Source of the DNA: Atopobiaceae bacterium
GTDB lineage: Bacteria; Actinomycetota; Coriobacteriia; Coriobacteriales; Atopobiaceae
Length of the DNA: 64,000 nt
NCBI GenBank assembly: GCA_022483015.1
Contig: JAKVOB010000001.1
Span: 1,140,902-1,204,901 of the forward strand
Reading direction: 5' to 3'
Position numbers and translations under genes: made by a program
Notes under the pieces: model-generated
Database searches by the model: none
What the model was told of the DNA's origin: nothing
Seen by the model: only the letters and a program-made list of their open reading frames with translations
Shown: positions 18,411 through 27,910 of the stretch, in pieces
Numbering within the stretch: the first letter of the stretch is position 1
Layout of the letters: every line of letters begins with the position of its first letter

Positions 18411-18429
18411 TGTTACAATACAAGTAACA
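18411..18429. promoter_or_regulatory. Palindrome in the desulfoferrodoxin promoter
   Basis: TGTTAC and GTAACA, seven bases apart, form a perfect 6+6 palindrome 98 bases before the dfx ATG. TACAAT within it (18414-18419) could be the -10 hexamer. An AT-rich dyad over the promoter of an oxidative-stress gene suggests a redox or metal-responsive repressor, but it does not match the Fur/PerR consensus closely and the regulator is unknown. Confidence 0.45.
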
Positions 18430-18526
18430 CATGCGGACTCCGTGGAGCGTGCATCGCGGGGCGACGTTGTGGATACATAGCAACACGAGGATGCACGCCT
18501 CAGGCGTGCCGACAGAAGGAGCAGAT

Positions 18527-18913
18527 ATGTCCGACATCAAGTTCTGGCGCTGCAACCATTGCGGGAACCTCCTCTACACGTTGCACGACGGCGGTGTCAA
18601 TCCGCTGTGCTGCGGCGAGAAGATGCAGCTTCTGGAGGCCAACTCGACCGACGCCGCCACCGAGAAGCACGTGCCGGTGGTCGAGCGCATCGCTGACGGC
18701 CATGCCCTCAAGGTCAGCGTGGGCTCCGTTGCCCACCCCATGACCGAGGAGCATCACATCGAGTGGATCGCCGTCGTCTCGGACGGCCGCGTCGACTTCG
18801 CGACCCTCGCTGCGGGCGACGAGCCCAGCGCCATCTTTGCTGGCGAGACCCACAAGTCGGGTACGGTCTACGCATACTGCAACCTCCACGGCCTCTGGAA
18901 GGCCGAGTTCTAG
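18527..18913 (+). CDS. dfx: Desulfoferrodoxin (2Fe superoxide reductase)
   Basis: Reduces superoxide to hydrogen peroxide without making oxygen; a cytoplasmic defence of anaerobes. It has 128 residues with both iron centres. Center I (desulforedoxin-like, FeCys4) uses Cys9, Cys12, Cys28 and Cys29 (CNHC...CC). Center II (FeHis4Cys) uses His48, His70, His76 or His77, Cys118 and His121 (YCNLHGLW). The EKHVP motif supplies the catalytic Lys47 next to the iron. The start at 18527 follows AGAAGGA. It is monocistronic, with a palindromic promoter element upstream and a clear terminator downstream. Electrons presumably come from a rubredoxin encoded elsewhere. Confidence 0.95.
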   Translation: MSDIKFWRCNHCGNLLYTLHDGGVNPLCCGEKMQLLEANSTDAATEKHVPVVERIADGHALKVSVGSVAHPMTEEHHIEWIAVVSDGRVDFATLAAGDEPSAIFAGETHKSGTVYAYCNLHGLWKAEF

Positions 18914-18962
18914 GAAGGCTCGTGGATGGCATCTGCCATCGGGCGACCCATGTGCGGACAGA

Positions 18963-18999
18963 GGGTGGGCGACGGGTCCTTGGCGACCGTCGCCCACCC
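18963..18999 (+). terminator. Terminator of the desulfoferrodoxin gene
   Basis: A perfect 13-bp stem (GGGTGGGCGACGG and its complement, 11-nt loop), 49 bases after the stop, followed by TTCGCG. Strong hairpin with a weak T-tail, typical of terminators in this GC-rich sequence. Confidence 0.65.
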
Positions 19000-19062
19000 T
19001 TCGCGTTAGGGTAGGAATCGCATACGATATGCAGACGTCAGCTCGACCAAGGGGAGCGCTCC

Positions 19063-20884
19063 ATGAAGATAGCCATCTCGCAGATGAACGTCACGACCGG
19101 TGACCTCGGGTCCGTGAGCTCGCGCATGGTCGCCCAGGCCGATGCGGCCCGTGCCAAGGGTGCCGACCTGATCGTGTTCCCCTCGACCGTCCTCACGGGG
19201 AGCGTCGGCGGAGGGCCTGCTCGACTCCGACGCCTTCAGGGACGACCTCGCCCACACGCTCATGGACCTTGCCCAGCGCATGCAGCTCCCGGCACTCGTC
19301 CCCTTCGCCTACACCAACAGCGTCGCCTCATTCCACGAGGTCGCGCTCATGGTCAACGGTCAGGCCATGCCACTCCGCTCCGCGACCTACGCAGGCATGC
19401 TCGCACGCGAGAGGGACTTCGATGACGACGACCTGGCGCATGCCGCCGAGATGCCCGTCACCTTCGAGCTGGGGGACGCACGTGTGGGCGTCGCCTTCGA
19501 CTACACCCAGCTCTCCGCCATCCCCCAGTCGCCAGACCATGTCGACGTCGTGGTCTACCTGCCCTCGGACCCCTTCGTCGCCGCTGATGAGCGCACCTCG
19601 GCGGCCGAGTCGGTCCATGACGGCTGCTACCTCCAGGATGCGTCCCGTTCAGGTTCCTGGCTCGTCGTCGTGAACCCTGTGGGCGGTTTCGACGACCTGG
19701 TCTACGTGGGTGCGAGCTTCGTGATGGCCCCCTGGGGCGAGCTCGCGTATGTGGCGCCTACCTGCGAGGAGTCCTTCTCGGTGGCCGAGCTCGACCTTGC
19801 GTCCGAAGGCCCGCTCGCAGCTGTCGTCGCCCCACCGCACACCGATGCCCGCCTCGTGCTCTGGCACGCGCTCTCCCTTGCCTTGGGTGACTTCGTCACC
19901 AAGTCGGGCCATGCGGACGTCTGCCTCCTGCTCGACGGCACCCTTGCCTCCTCGGTGTGCGCGACCCTGGCTGTCGACGCCCTGGGCCCGTGCCACGTCC
20001 ATGGCCTGCTGGCGCCGCTCGCCGGCTCGGAGGCGCTCGCCGACGCCCGCACCCTCGCCTCGAACCTCCGTCTTGGCACGCACGAGGTCGATGGCGAGGT
20101 CCTCTCGGACGTCGCCTCGACGCTTGCTGGGGTCCCGGCAGGCTCGGCGGGGGCGGACCTCCGGCGCGACGTCGCCTTCGCGCGCCTCGCCGACCTCGCG
20201 CGGTCGACGGGTGGCCTGGTCATGGCCGACGTCGACAAGACGTCCGTCGCGCTCGGCCCCCTGCACCTGCCGACTGCGGCCTCCTTCGCCCCGATCGCTG
20301 ACGTCTATCGCTCCGACGTCGCCGACATGGCCCGCATCCGTCAGACCGTCTCGCCGGTCTTCCCGCCCTCGGTCCTCACACGCATCGAGGTACCCGAGGG
20401 ACTCCTCCCGGAAGGGGAACTCCCTGCCGAGCAACGTCTCGCGCGCATCGAGGCCATCTGCTACCTGCATGTGGAGCAGAACCTCTGCCTGGCCGAGCTC
20501 GGCGGTGACGCCTCTCGGCTCGAGCTCGCGCCTGCGGTCCTCGAGCGCATCCGCACCTCCGAGCTCGCCCGCAGGACGCTGCCTGTCTTTCCTGCCGTCT
20601 CAGAGTGCGCGTTCGACGTCAGGCGCTGGCCGGTGGGGCTTGCCTGGAGCGATGACGACCACCCGCTTCCCAAGGATGGTGACGCCGCCTCGCCCCATGG
20701 CTCCTCCATCGAGGCGATGCTCCAGGCCCTCCTCGGGTCCGACGAGCCCGCCATCGCCGACGAGGCGGACCTCCAGGACCAGGAGCGTGATGCCATGGGG
20801 TTCCTGCGTGACATCGCCGAGGGCGGTGGGCTCGACGCCTCCTCGGATGACATCTTCGGGACGGGCATGTTCTCCGACAACTGA
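19063..20884 (+). pseudogene. NadE-like (glutamine-dependent NAD synthetase) relative, frameshifted, catalytic residues lost
   Basis: Two frames together read as a full-length relative of two-domain NAD synthetase. Frame one starts at ATG 19063 (MKIAISQMNVTTGDL, nitrilase domain). The match moves by +1 at about 19208-19211 (an extra G in GGCGGAG) and continues to 20884; the second part could also start at ATG 19262 (540 aa). Homology is plain (VNPVGGFDDLVYVGASFV; TLAVDALGPCHVHGL; ASFAPIADVYRSDVADMA). However, the nitrilase Glu (FPEL becomes FPST), the Lys and the Cys (ICED becomes AFDY) are all missing, and the synthetase P-loop SGGxDS is LDGTLASS. The rest has no stops and keeps normal codon use, so it may have been a maintained non-catalytic protein before, or despite, the frameshift. 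A sequencing error could explain the shift but not the lost residues. Confidence 0.7.
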
Positions 20885-20950
20885 GATGCTGCACGGCTGT
20901 GGTATCATAGAACGCATGTTCGTGAGCCGGGCTCTGGTCAGGAGGCGCAT

Positions 20951-21487
20951 GTGGTCATCATCGGCATAGACCCAGGGCTGGCCAACACCGGATGGGGCGT
21001 CGTCGAGACCCGCGGCCCGGTATGCCGTGCGCGGGCCTATGGCTGCATAGAGACCTCGGCGGGCTCTCCGCTCAACGTGCGCCTCGGACATATCTTCACC
21101 GAGCTCTCTGCCGTGATCGAGCGCTACCATCCCACGGACGTCTCGGTCGAGGGCATCTACTTCGGTCAGAACACGAAGTCCGCCATCGCGACGGCCCATG
21201 CACGCGGGGCTGCCCTCGTTGCGTGCTCGGTCTGCGGCTGCGAGGTGGGGGAGTACACCCCCATGCAGATCAAGCAGGCGGTGGTCGGTACCGGCACGGC
21301 CGACAAGCGTCAGGTCACCTTCATGGTCCGTCAGGTGCTCGGCCTCGACCACGACCCCAAGCCCGACCACTGCGCGGATGCACTCGCCGCGGCGGTCTGC
21401 CATGCCCATCTCTCCCGCACCAAGGCCCTCTGTGAGCCTGCGTGCGAGGGCCACCTCTCGCCTTCGACCGTAAGGACCAGCGCATGA
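20951..21487 (+). CDS. ruvC: Holliday junction endonuclease RuvC
   Basis: A 178-residue RNase H-fold resolvase that cuts Holliday junctions moved by RuvAB. Acidic catalytic residues are Asp7 (GIDPGLANTGWG), Glu67 (VSVEGIYFG), Asp139 and Asp143 (PDHCADALA). Starts with GTG at 20951, preceded by AGGAGGCGCAT; no ATG alternative fits the conserved N terminus. A TATCAT -10-like hexamer is at 20903-20908. Its last codon overlaps ruvA as ATGA, so ruvCAB are translationally coupled. The C-terminal tail ([15 protein letters not shown]) is longer than in E. coli. Confidence 0.96.
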   Translation: MVIIGIDPGLANTGWGVVETRGPVCRARAYGCIETSAGSPLNVRLGHIFTELSAVIERYHPTDVSVEGIYFGQNTKSAIATAHARGAALVACSVCGCEVGEYTPMQIKQAVVGTGTADKRQVTFMVRQVLGLDHDPKPDHCADALAAAVCHAHLSRTKALCEPACEGHLSPSTVRTSA

Positions 21488-22113
21488 TCGTCCAGCTCAC
21501 CGGAACCCTCATCGAGGCAGCTCCCACCCATGTCGTCCTCGACGTGGCTGGCGTAGGCTACGAGCTCGGCATCTCGGCCACCACTGCCGCCGAGCTGCCT
21601 GCCGTCGGGGAGGCCGGCGTCACCCTGCTCGTGCGCATGCTCGTGCGCGAGGACGGCATCTCGCTCTACGGCTTCTCGTCCCGGGAGGAGCGGGCCCTCT
21701 TCGACAGGCTCTGCGCCATCGCCGGTGTCGGCCCCAAGCTTGCCCTCTCCGTGCTCTCGACATTCTCGCCTGCGGCACTCGCTAACGTGGTCGATGCCAA
21801 GGACGCCTCCCTCATGTCCAGCGTGCCCGGCGTGGGCCGCAAGAAGGCAGACCGTCTCATCCTCGAGCTCGAGGGCGTCTTCGCACAGGACGCCGACCTC
21901 GCTGCGCTCGTGGGCGCGCCGGTGCCCACGCGTGCCTCGGCGGCCTCGTCCGTCTCGGCCGACCCCGTGGCCGACGTGACGGCAGCACTCCTGTCCATGG
22001 GCTTCACCCAGCAGGAGGCCGACCTCGCCCTCGACGGCCACGAGGAGGCTGGCGCCACTGGGGTCTCGGGCATGCTGGCCTTCGCGCTGCACCGTCTGGG
22101 AGGTGGCGCCTGA
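21484..22113 (+). CDS. ruvA: Holliday junction DNA helicase subunit RuvA
   Basis: A 209-residue junction-recognition subunit. The N-terminal OB-fold ([26 protein letters not shown]), the two helix-hairpin-helix motifs ([14 protein letters not shown] and [17 protein letters not shown]), and a C-terminal three-helix domain ([16 protein letters not shown]) that contacts RuvB are all present. It overlaps ruvC by four bases (ATGA) and ruvB by one base (TGATG), a tight operon order that keeps the subunits balanced. Confidence 0.96.
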   Translation: MIVQLTGTLIEAAPTHVVLDVAGVGYELGISATTAAELPAVGEAGVTLLVRMLVREDGISLYGFSSREERALFDRLCAIAGVGPKLALSVLSTFSPAALANVVDAKDASLMSSVPGVGRKKADRLILELEGVFAQDADLAALVGAPVPTRASAASSVSADPVADVTAALLSMGFTQQEADLALDGHEEAGATGVSGMLAFALHRLGGGA

Positions 22114-23168
22114 TGTGGGAGGCAGACACCTCTGACCTGTTCCCGTCTGCCGCGGGGGACCATCCCTCCCCGCGCAGCGTCACTGCCGAGCTCACCGAGG
22201 ACGACCTCGAGGTCGACCGTACCCTCCGTCCGCAGACCCTCGACGAGTACTGCGGCCAGGCTCGCGTCTGCGAGAACCTCCGCGTGCTCATCGATGCTGC
22301 ACGCTCCCGCAACGAGCCCCTCGACCATGTGATCTTCTCGGGTCCCCCGGGCCTGGGCAAGACCACGCTCGCCTCCGTCCTTGCCAACGAGATGGGCGCG
22401 AAGATCCATACCACGAGCGGCCCTGCCATCGAGCGTACCGGTGACCTCGCGGCCATCCTCACCAACCTCGAGCCCGGCGACGTCCTCTTCATCGATGAGA
22501 TCCATCGTCTCAACCATGCGGTCGAGGAGGTCCTCTATCCGGCCATGGAGGACTTCGCCCTCGACATCGTCATCGGCAAGGGGCCTGCCGCCAGGTCCAT
22601 CAGGCTCGACGTCCCTCGCTTCACCCTCGTGGGTGCCACCACGCGCACAGGCCTGCTCACCGGACCCCTGCGCGATCGCTTCGGGATCTCGTTCCGCCTC
22701 GACTACTACACCGAGGCCGAGCTCGCCCAGATCGTGCGGCGCTCTGCCGGCATCCTCGGGGTCGGCATCGATGACCAGGGCGCGGCTGAGATCGCGAGCC
22801 GGAGCCGCGGTACGCCGCGCCTTGCCAACCGCCTGCTCAAGCGCGTTCGCGACTACGCCCAGGTCCGTGCCGGGGGCAGCATAGACGTGGACGTCGCCCG
22901 CCAGGCACTCTCGTTCTTCGAGATCGACGAGATGGGTCTCGACTGGATGGACGTCAAGGTCCTCCGTGCCCTCACCACGACCTTCCGGGGGCGCCCCGTG
23001 GGCCTCACCACCATCGCGAGCGCGGTGGGCGAGGACCCGTCCACCCTCGAGGACGTCTACGAGCCCTACCTGATCCAGCGTGGTCTCATCATCCGCACGC
23101 CCCAAGGCCGGCAGGCCACACCTACGGCCTTCGAGCATCTCGGTCTCGAGCCTCCCGCCACGTCGTGA
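22113..23168 (+). CDS. ruvB: Holliday junction branch-migration ATPase RuvB
   Basis: A 351-residue AAA+ motor that pumps DNA through the RuvA tetramer. Walker A is [12 protein letters not shown], Walker [10 protein letters not shown], sensor 1 GATTRTG, arginine-finger region GPLRDRFGI, and the C-terminal winged helix reads [16 protein letters not shown] and [10 protein letters not shown]. The conserved core begins at [13 protein letters not shown], so the first ~30 residues ([15 protein letters not shown]) are a lineage-specific acidic extension. The ATG at 22113 overlaps the ruvA stop. Confidence 0.97.
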   Translation: MWEADTSDLFPSAAGDHPSPRSVTAELTEDDLEVDRTLRPQTLDEYCGQARVCENLRVLIDAARSRNEPLDHVIFSGPPGLGKTTLASVLANEMGAKIHTTSGPAIERTGDLAAILTNLEPGDVLFIDEIHRLNHAVEEVLYPAMEDFALDIVIGKGPAARSIRLDVPRFTLVGATTRTGLLTGPLRDRFGISFRLDYYTEAELAQIVRRSAGILGVGIDDQGAAEIASRSRGTPRLANRLLKRVRDYAQVRAGGSIDVDVARQALSFFEIDEMGLDWMDVKVLRALTTTFRGRPVGLTTIASAVGEDPSTLEDVYEPYLIQRGLIIRTPQGRQATPTAFEHLGLEPPATS

Positions 23169-23225
23169 GGATGTGTCCCTAGAACCCTCGATGCAAAGCC
23201 CGTCACAACGGACTAGGATGGTGCC

Positions 23226-23636
23226 ATGCTGCAACACGACTACATCGTCGACCTCATCCAGAACTTCGTCGCTGCGATCACCGCAGCCCTGAAGGGTGCC
23301 CTCATGCATGGCGACAAGCCGTCGCTTGAGGTGGCCGAGTCGAGCGTCGCGGAGCTCCTCGACCTCGACAGGGAGACGGCCTTCTCGCTGTCCCCTGGCT
23401 CGCTCGTCACGATGATGCAGCTGTCGGGCATCGGCGACTCCACGGCTGGCTATGTCTCATATGCGCTCCGTCGCATCGGGGATGCCTATGCCAAGGACGG
23501 CGAGTCCGACGTCGCCGCCGTGAGACGCGCGCAGTCAAATGCCATCGCAGACGCCTTCGGCTGCCCCAGGGGGCAGGTACCCAAGGAGTTTCAGGGGATG
23601 GAACAGGACATCCAGGACGAACAGGGACAGGAGTAG
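23226..23636 (+). CDS. Small helical protein, possibly DUF6483 family
   Basis: 136 residues, mostly predicted helix, with no cysteine cluster, signal peptide or membrane segment. The opening [24 protein letters not shown] resembles the DUF6483 family of uncharacterised Firmicutes/Actinobacteria proteins (typically M-x-Q-x-D-Y-I at the start), which I recall without being able to check. Lies 57 bases after ruvB and ends two bases before the fhs ATG, so it is probably translated with fhs. Function unknown; the C-terminal tail is acidic and Gln-rich. Confidence 0.6.
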   Translation: MLQHDYIVDLIQNFVAAITAALKGALMHGDKPSLEVAESSVAELLDLDRETAFSLSPGSLVTMMQLSGIGDSTAGYVSYALRRIGDAYAKDGESDVAAVRRAQSNAIADAFGCPRGQVPKEFQGMEQDIQDEQGQE

Positions 23637-23638
23637 GG

Positions 23639-25306
23639 ATGCTATCTGATATCGAGATCGCACAGGCCGCAAGCCCCAAGCCTATCGAGGAGGTGGCCTC
23701 CGAGCTCGGCATCGAGCCCGAGGACCTCATCCCCTACGGCCACGACAAGGCCAAGGTAGACATCTCCGTGCTGCGGCCGGGCGATGCCCATGCAGCCAAG
23801 CTGGTGCTCGTGACGGCCATCAACCCCACGCCTGCGGGCGAGGGCAAGACCACCACGACCATCGGGCTGGCCGATGCCATGCGCCGTCTGGGCACCAGCT
23901 CCGTCTGCGCCCTGCGCGAGCCTAGCCTGGGACCCGTCTTCGGCATCAAGGGCGGCGCTGCCGGTGGCGGCTATGCCCAGGTTGTCCCCATGGAGGACAT
24001 CAACCTCCACTTCACCGGTGACTTCCATGCCATCGGTGCCGCCAACAACCTGCTCGCTGCCCTCATCGACAATCACATCAAGCAAGGTAACGAGCTCAAC
24101 ATCGACCCCCGTCGCATCACCTGGCACCGCTGCGTCGACATGAACGACCGCCAGCTCAGGCACGTCGTCGACGGGCTGGGCGGCGTGGCTGACGGCACCC
24201 CGCGCGAGGACTCCTATGACATCACCGTGGCCTCCGAGGTCATGGCGGTGCTCTGCCTTGCCAACTCGATCGCAGACCTCAAGGAGCGTCTGGGCCGCAT
24301 CGTCGTGGGCTATACGTACGACAAGAAGCCCGTGGTGGCCTCGCAGCTCAAGGCCCAGGGTGCCATGGCCGCCCTCCTCAAGGACGCCCTGAAGCCCAAC
24401 CTCGTCCAGACCCTCGAGCACACCCCTGCCTTCGTCCACGGCGGTCCCTTCGCCAACATCGCGCACGGCTGCAACTCCGTCATGGCCACCCGCATGGCCA
24501 TGCACTACGGCGACGTCTGCGTCACGGAGGCCGGCTTCGGCGCCGACCTCGGTGCCGAGAAGTTCCTCGACATCAAGTGCCGTATGGCGGGCCTGCGTCC
24601 TGACGCCGTGGTCGTCGTGGCCACGGTGCGTGCGCTCAAGTACAACGGCGGCGTGGCGAAGGCGGACCTCGGCGAGGAGAACCTCGACGCCCTCCGTGCC
24701 GGCATGCCCAACCTGCTCCGTCACGTCTCCAACATGCGTGACGTCTACGGCCTGCCCTGCGTGGTCGCGCTCAATCGCTTCCCCACGGACACCGAGGCCG
24801 AGCTCAAGCTTGTCGAGAACCAGTGCGCCAAGCTTGGCGTCAACGTCTGCCTCTCCGAGGTCTGGGCCAAGGGCGGGGAAGGTGGCGAGGACCTCGCCCG
24901 TGAGGTGCTCCGTCTCATGGACGAGCCCAACCACTTCGACTTCTCGTATGCCACGGGAACCCCCATCGACGTCGCCATAGAGACCGTCGCCAAGCGCATC
25001 TACCATGCGGACGGTGTCGACTTCACGCCTGCGGCCGCCAAGCAGCTGGCCACGCTCAAGGCTGACGGCTTCGGCGAGCTCCCTGTCTGCATCGCCAAGA
25101 CCCAGTACTCGTTCACGGACGACCAGCACAAGCTCGGCGCGCCCGAGGGGTTCCGCATCACGGTCCGCGACATCCACGTGGCGGCGGGTGCCGGCTTCGT
25201 GGTCGCGATCACGGGTGCCATCATGACGATGCCAGGTCTGCCCAAGCACCCTGCTGCCGAGAACATCGACGTCACCGATGACGGTAGGATCTGCGGCCTG
25301 TTCTGA
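23639..25306 (+). CDS. fhs: Formate-tetrahydrofolate ligase
   Basis: ATP-dependent synthesis of 10-formyl-tetrahydrofolate from formate and THF, feeding purine and methionyl-tRNA formylation and one-carbon pathways in anaerobes. 555 residues, the usual family length. The P-loop is [14 protein letters not shown], followed by [23 protein letters not shown]-equivalent [12 protein letters not shown], and C-terminal [14 protein letters not shown]. The ATG at 23639 follows CAGGAGTAGGG and sits two bases after the small upstream gene. A strong hairpin terminator follows at 25342. FolD or other Wood-Ljungdahl genes are not in the window. Confidence 0.97.
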   Translation: MLSDIEIAQAASPKPIEEVASELGIEPEDLIPYGHDKAKVDISVLRPGDAHAAKLVLVTAINPTPAGEGKTTTTIGLADAMRRLGTSSVCALREPSLGPVFGIKGGAAGGGYAQVVPMEDINLHFTGDFHAIGAANNLLAALIDNHIKQGNELNIDPRRITWHRCVDMNDRQLRHVVDGLGGVADGTPREDSYDITVASEVMAVLCLANSIADLKERLGRIVVGYTYDKKPVVASQLKAQGAMAALLKDALKPNLVQTLEHTPAFVHGGPFANIAHGCNSVMATRMAMHYGDVCVTEAGFGADLGAEKFLDIKCRMAGLRPDAVVVVATVRALKYNGGVAKADLGEENLDALRAGMPNLLRHVSNMRDVYGLPCVVALNRFPTDTEAELKLVENQCAKLGVNVCLSEVWAKGGEGGEDLAREVLRLMDEPNHFDFSYATGTPIDVAIETVAKRIYHADGVDFTPAAAKQLATLKADGFGELPVCIAKTQYSFTDDQHKLGAPEGFRITVRDIHVAAGAGFVVAITGAIMTMPGLPKHPAAENIDVTDDGRICGLF

Positions 25307-25341
25307 TCCTCTCATCGGCAAACGGTATGGGTCAGATTCCT

Positions 25342-25376
25342 GATATGGGGTGCCAGATGGTATGGCACCCCATATC
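25342..25376 (+). terminator. Terminator of fhs
   Basis: A perfect 14-bp stem (GATATGGGGTGCCA and its complement) with a 7-nt loop, 35 bases after the fhs stop and followed by TTGT. It separates fhs from the cold-shock promoter. Confidence 0.75.
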
Positions 25377-25435
25377 TTGTGCACATGTGTCCGTGTCCTG
25401 TGCCGCTTTGACCGCCCGTCCATTTTTTGGGGCCA

Positions 25436-25541
25436 TTCGGCCGAACGTGGGGTACACTAGGCCACGTGGCCAGTTGGTCACATGTTCCGCGCGCAAGCGC
25501 ACTGGTTTTGTCCTGAGGGACAAACGAAAGAAAGGCACGTC
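25436..25541 (+). promoter_or_regulatory. Promoter and structured leader of the first csp gene
   Basis: The palindrome TTCGGCCGAA (25436-25445) stands 7 bases before the -10 hexamer TACACT (25453-25458). The leader can form three hairpins: GGCCACGTGGCC (25460-25471), GCGC-GCAA-GCGC with a GNRA tetraloop (25489-25500), and TTTGTCC-TGAG-GGACAAA (25507-25524), the last ending just before the ribosome-binding site GAAAGAAAGG. The same order is kept in the second csp leader. A cold-responsive mRNA structure is plausible. Confidence 0.6.
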
Positions 25542-25748
25542 ATGGCTCAGGGTACTGTTAAGTGGTTCAATCCGGACAAGGGCTACGGCTTCATCTCTCG
25601 CGAGGATGGCGACGACCTGTTCGTCCATTACTCCGAGATTCAGATGGACGGCTTCAAGACGCTGGACGAGGGCCAGGCTGTCGAGTTTGACATCACCACC
25701 GGTCAGAACGGCAAGCTCCAGGCTTCCAACGTTCGCAAGGCTCAGTAA
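25542..25748 (+). CDS. cspA: Cold-shock domain protein (copy 1)
   Basis: A 68-residue single cold-shock domain that binds single-stranded nucleic acid and melts mRNA structure. RNP1 is KGYGFISRE and RNP2 is LFVHYSEI; the basic start [10 protein letters not shown] is standard. It differs from the copy at 28017 at only five positions (residues 3, 35, 36 and the last two). GAAAGAAAGG precedes the ATG. Highly expressed-type codon use and its own promoter and terminator make it monocistronic. Confidence 0.97.
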   Translation: MAQGTVKWFNPDKGYGFISREDGDDLFVHYSEIQMDGFKTLDEGQAVEFDITTGQNGKLQASNVRKAQ

Positions 25749-25776
25749 GTAGTCCTACTTACATAGGCTCGAACAC

Positions 25777-25804
25777 GGAAGGGACGCCTGCGGGCGCCCC
25801 TTCC
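25777..25804 (+). terminator. Terminator of csp copy 1
   Basis: GGAAGGG and CGCC arms pair with GGCG and CCCTTCC across a TGCG loop with one internal mismatch, followed by TTTATG. Preceded by a short AAGTAG-TC-CTACTT dyad at the stop codon that recurs in altered form after csp copy 2. Confidence 0.7.
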
Positions 25805-25832
25805 TTTATGCGTCGATTCCAACCTGCTCCCA

Positions 25833-25892
25833 TCGATACTCGCATCTCGGCACCTTTCTGGGGTGGCAAAGGTGCCGGGATGCGAGTATCGA
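25833..25892. repeat. Long palindrome with 24-bp arms and CTCGGCA core
   Basis: Bases 25833-25856 and 25869-25892 are complementary over 24 positions with one T/C difference (a G-U pair in RNA), loop of 12. It lies between the csp terminator and the glycosyltransferase gene, on no coding frame. It has no T-tract. It shares CTCGGCA with the repeats at 39004, 40492 and 61015. Confidence 0.65.
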
Positions 25893-26020
25893 CATCTGGT
25901 GGCGACGGGGCGGTCAGCGTTCCCGGTCGAGCCTGCCTGCAGGCGTGGTGTTGCCTTGTGCACCTTGGTATGCAAAGGTTGATGGCATCGGGATGGGGCG
26001 GCAGGAAGGACACATTCGGG

Positions 26021-27223
26021 ATGGTCATCGCGTTCGTCATGGATGATGTGGGGACGTCCACCAACGGCACCGCCATCACGGCCCGGCGCTATGCGCAGGC
26101 GCTTCGGGCGCAGGGCCACGAGGTCCGCATCGTCGCCCATGGGGCTACGGGCCCGTATGGGTATCCACTCGAGGAGCGTCACATCCCCGTGGTGAGTGCT
26201 GTCTCGGCCCGCCAGTCCTTCCTCTTCGCAAGACCCGACAACGAAGTGTTCGACCGCGCCTTCGCAGGGGTGGACATCATCCATGTGTTCCTGCCGTTCA
26301 AGTTGGGCGGGGCGGCCGTCTCCTATGCCCGCGCCCACGGCATCCCGGTCTCGGCAGCCTTCCACCTCCAGCCCGAGAACGTCACCTACAACGCGTGGCT
26401 TGGCGGCTCAAGTGCCGTCTGCAGCCTCATCTACAGGCTCTTTCGTCGCTGGCTCTATGACGGTGTCCGCCACGTGCACTGCCCCTCGGCCATGATCGCC
26501 GCACAGCTTCGTGACCATGGCTATACCAACGAGCTCCATGTGATCTCGAACGGGGTTCCCAAGGAATACCATCCGGCGCCGGCCACCCATCCCTTCGAGG
26601 ACGGGTACTTCCACATCCTCACCGTGGGGCGTCTCGCCCCCGAGAAGGACCAGGCTACGCTCGTACGTGCCGTCGCCCTCTCGCGTCATGCCGACCGCAT
26701 CATGCTCCATGTGGCGGGCTCCGGCGCCCTGCGCCCCCATCTCAGGCGCTTGGGGGCCAAGCTTCCCAATGGGATCGACATCGCCTTCCACGAGCCGGAT
26801 GACCTCATCGAGCTCATCCGCTCGTGCGACCTCTACGTCCACTCCGCCAAGGCGGACATCGAGGCCATCTCGTGCATGGAGGCCTTCTCGTGCGGCGTGG
26901 TCCCGGTGATCGCGACCTCGCCCCGGTCCGCCACGAGCCAGTTCGCGCTCATGCCCGAGAGCCTCTATCCCGTGGGTGACGAGCAGGCGCTCGCGGATCG
27001 CATCGACTGGTGGCTCGAGCACCCGGAGGCTCGTGCCCAGGCATCGGTCGAGTACGTGGCCGAGGGAGACCGCTATCGCATCTCGGCCTGCGTCGGGCGC
27101 TTCGTCGACATGGAGCGAGAGGCGATCGATGACGACCTGGTGGGCTACGGCAGGCAGTCCGAGGTCGGAAGGGCGCGTGTCCCGGCCGTCAGCGGAGGCG
27201 GCACCGAAGATGGCCTGCGCTGA
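26021..27223 (+). CDS. GT4-family glycosyltransferase, probably diacylglycerol glycosyltransferase
   Basis: A 400-residue retaining GT-B glycosyltransferase. N-terminal Rossmann half: MVIAFVMDDVGTSTNGTAITARRYAQALRAQGHEV, with a Gly/Thr loop for the acceptor. C-terminal half: TVGRLAPEKDQATLVRA and the nucleotide-sugar site KADIEAISCMEAFSCGVVPVIA, which carries the EX7E pattern in a divergent form. It resembles the Gram-positive 1,2-diacylglycerol 3-glucosyltransferases that build glycolipids and lipoteichoic acid anchors. The ATG at 26021 is preceded by GGAAGGA. It overlaps the acyltransferase gene by 14 bases, so the two are one lipid operon. Acceptor is inferred. Confidence 0.8.
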   Translation: MVIAFVMDDVGTSTNGTAITARRYAQALRAQGHEVRIVAHGATGPYGYPLEERHIPVVSAVSARQSFLFARPDNEVFDRAFAGVDIIHVFLPFKLGGAAVSYARAHGIPVSAAFHLQPENVTYNAWLGGSSAVCSLIYRLFRRWLYDGVRHVHCPSAMIAAQLRDHGYTNELHVISNGVPKEYHPAPATHPFEDGYFHILTVGRLAPEKDQATLVRAVALSRHADRIMLHVAGSGALRPHLRRLGAKLPNGIDIAFHEPDDLIELIRSCDLYVHSAKADIEAISCMEAFSCGVVPVIATSPRSATSQFALMPESLYPVGDEQALADRIDWWLEHPEARAQASVEYVAEGDRYRISACVGRFVDMEREAIDDDLVGYGRQSEVGRARVPAVSGGGTEDGLR

Positions 27224-27869
27224 GGTCGATGCGCCCACATCCCATCCGTCGGCCCGATCACGTCTCTACCGGTGTGCCGTGGCGGTGCTACGGCCATGGT
27301 GCCGTCTCTGGTATGGCATGCGCATACGCCTGCCCCAAGGTGGCATGCCGGACGTCTCGGGTGCGGTCGTGGTCTGCAACCATGTGGCCGTGCTCGACTG
27401 TGCCATGCTCTCCTGTGCCTGCGCGCCGGCTCAGCTGACGTTCCTCTCGGAGGCTGGTAACGCTCGTGGCCTCATCGGCCTCCTCACGCGGGCCTTGGGC
27501 TGCGTCTTCGTGGACACCGAGCACGGCCTTGCGGGGTCGCGTCGCATGTTCGACCGCCTGCGCGAGACGATTCTTGCTGGTGGGACGGTGGCGGTCTATC
27601 CCGAGGGTGTGCGCGAGCAATGGAGGTGCGGCCTCGCGACCTTCCGCGAGGGGGCCTTCCGCCTCGCACAGATGTGCAACGCGGCGGTCCTGCCGGTCGT
27701 CATCGCGCAGACGCCGGTCCACCATGGCCTCTGCCGCATCATGGGCGGACGGCCTGGGCTCGAGGTGCGTGTGGGCGAGTTGGTGCATGCCGGTGCTGGA
27801 AGGACGGGTGAGGTCATCGCCGACCTGCAACATGAGGTCACCGAGCAGATGGAGTCCTTGCTTGCATAG
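27210..27869 (+). CDS. plsC: 1-acyl-sn-glycerol-3-phosphate acyltransferase (PlsC-like)
   Basis: A 219-residue membrane-bound acyltransferase that makes phosphatidic acid or acylates a related lipid. The catalytic HX4D is NHVAVLD (His58, Asp63). The second family motif appears as FVDTEHGLAGSRR, the FPEGTRS block as the variant YPEGVREQ, and block four as AAVLPVVI. The missing Thr/Ser after EG is unusual. Starts inside the 3' end of the glycosyltransferase gene (overlap 27210-27223) after GGAGGCGG, so translation is coupled. Together they suggest glycolipid or lipoteichoic anchor synthesis. Confidence 0.82.
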   Translation: MACAEVDAPTSHPSARSRLYRCAVAVLRPWCRLWYGMRIRLPQGGMPDVSGAVVVCNHVAVLDCAMLSCACAPAQLTFLSEAGNARGLIGLLTRALGCVFVDTEHGLAGSRRMFDRLRETILAGGTVAVYPEGVREQWRCGLATFREGAFRLAQMCNAAVLPVVIAQTPVHHGLCRIMGGRPGLEVRVGELVHAGAGRTGEVIADLQHEVTEQMESLLA

Positions 27870-27910
27870 GTCGTGGCCATTCGGTCGCGGGAAGGCATGT
27901 CTGGGGGCTC

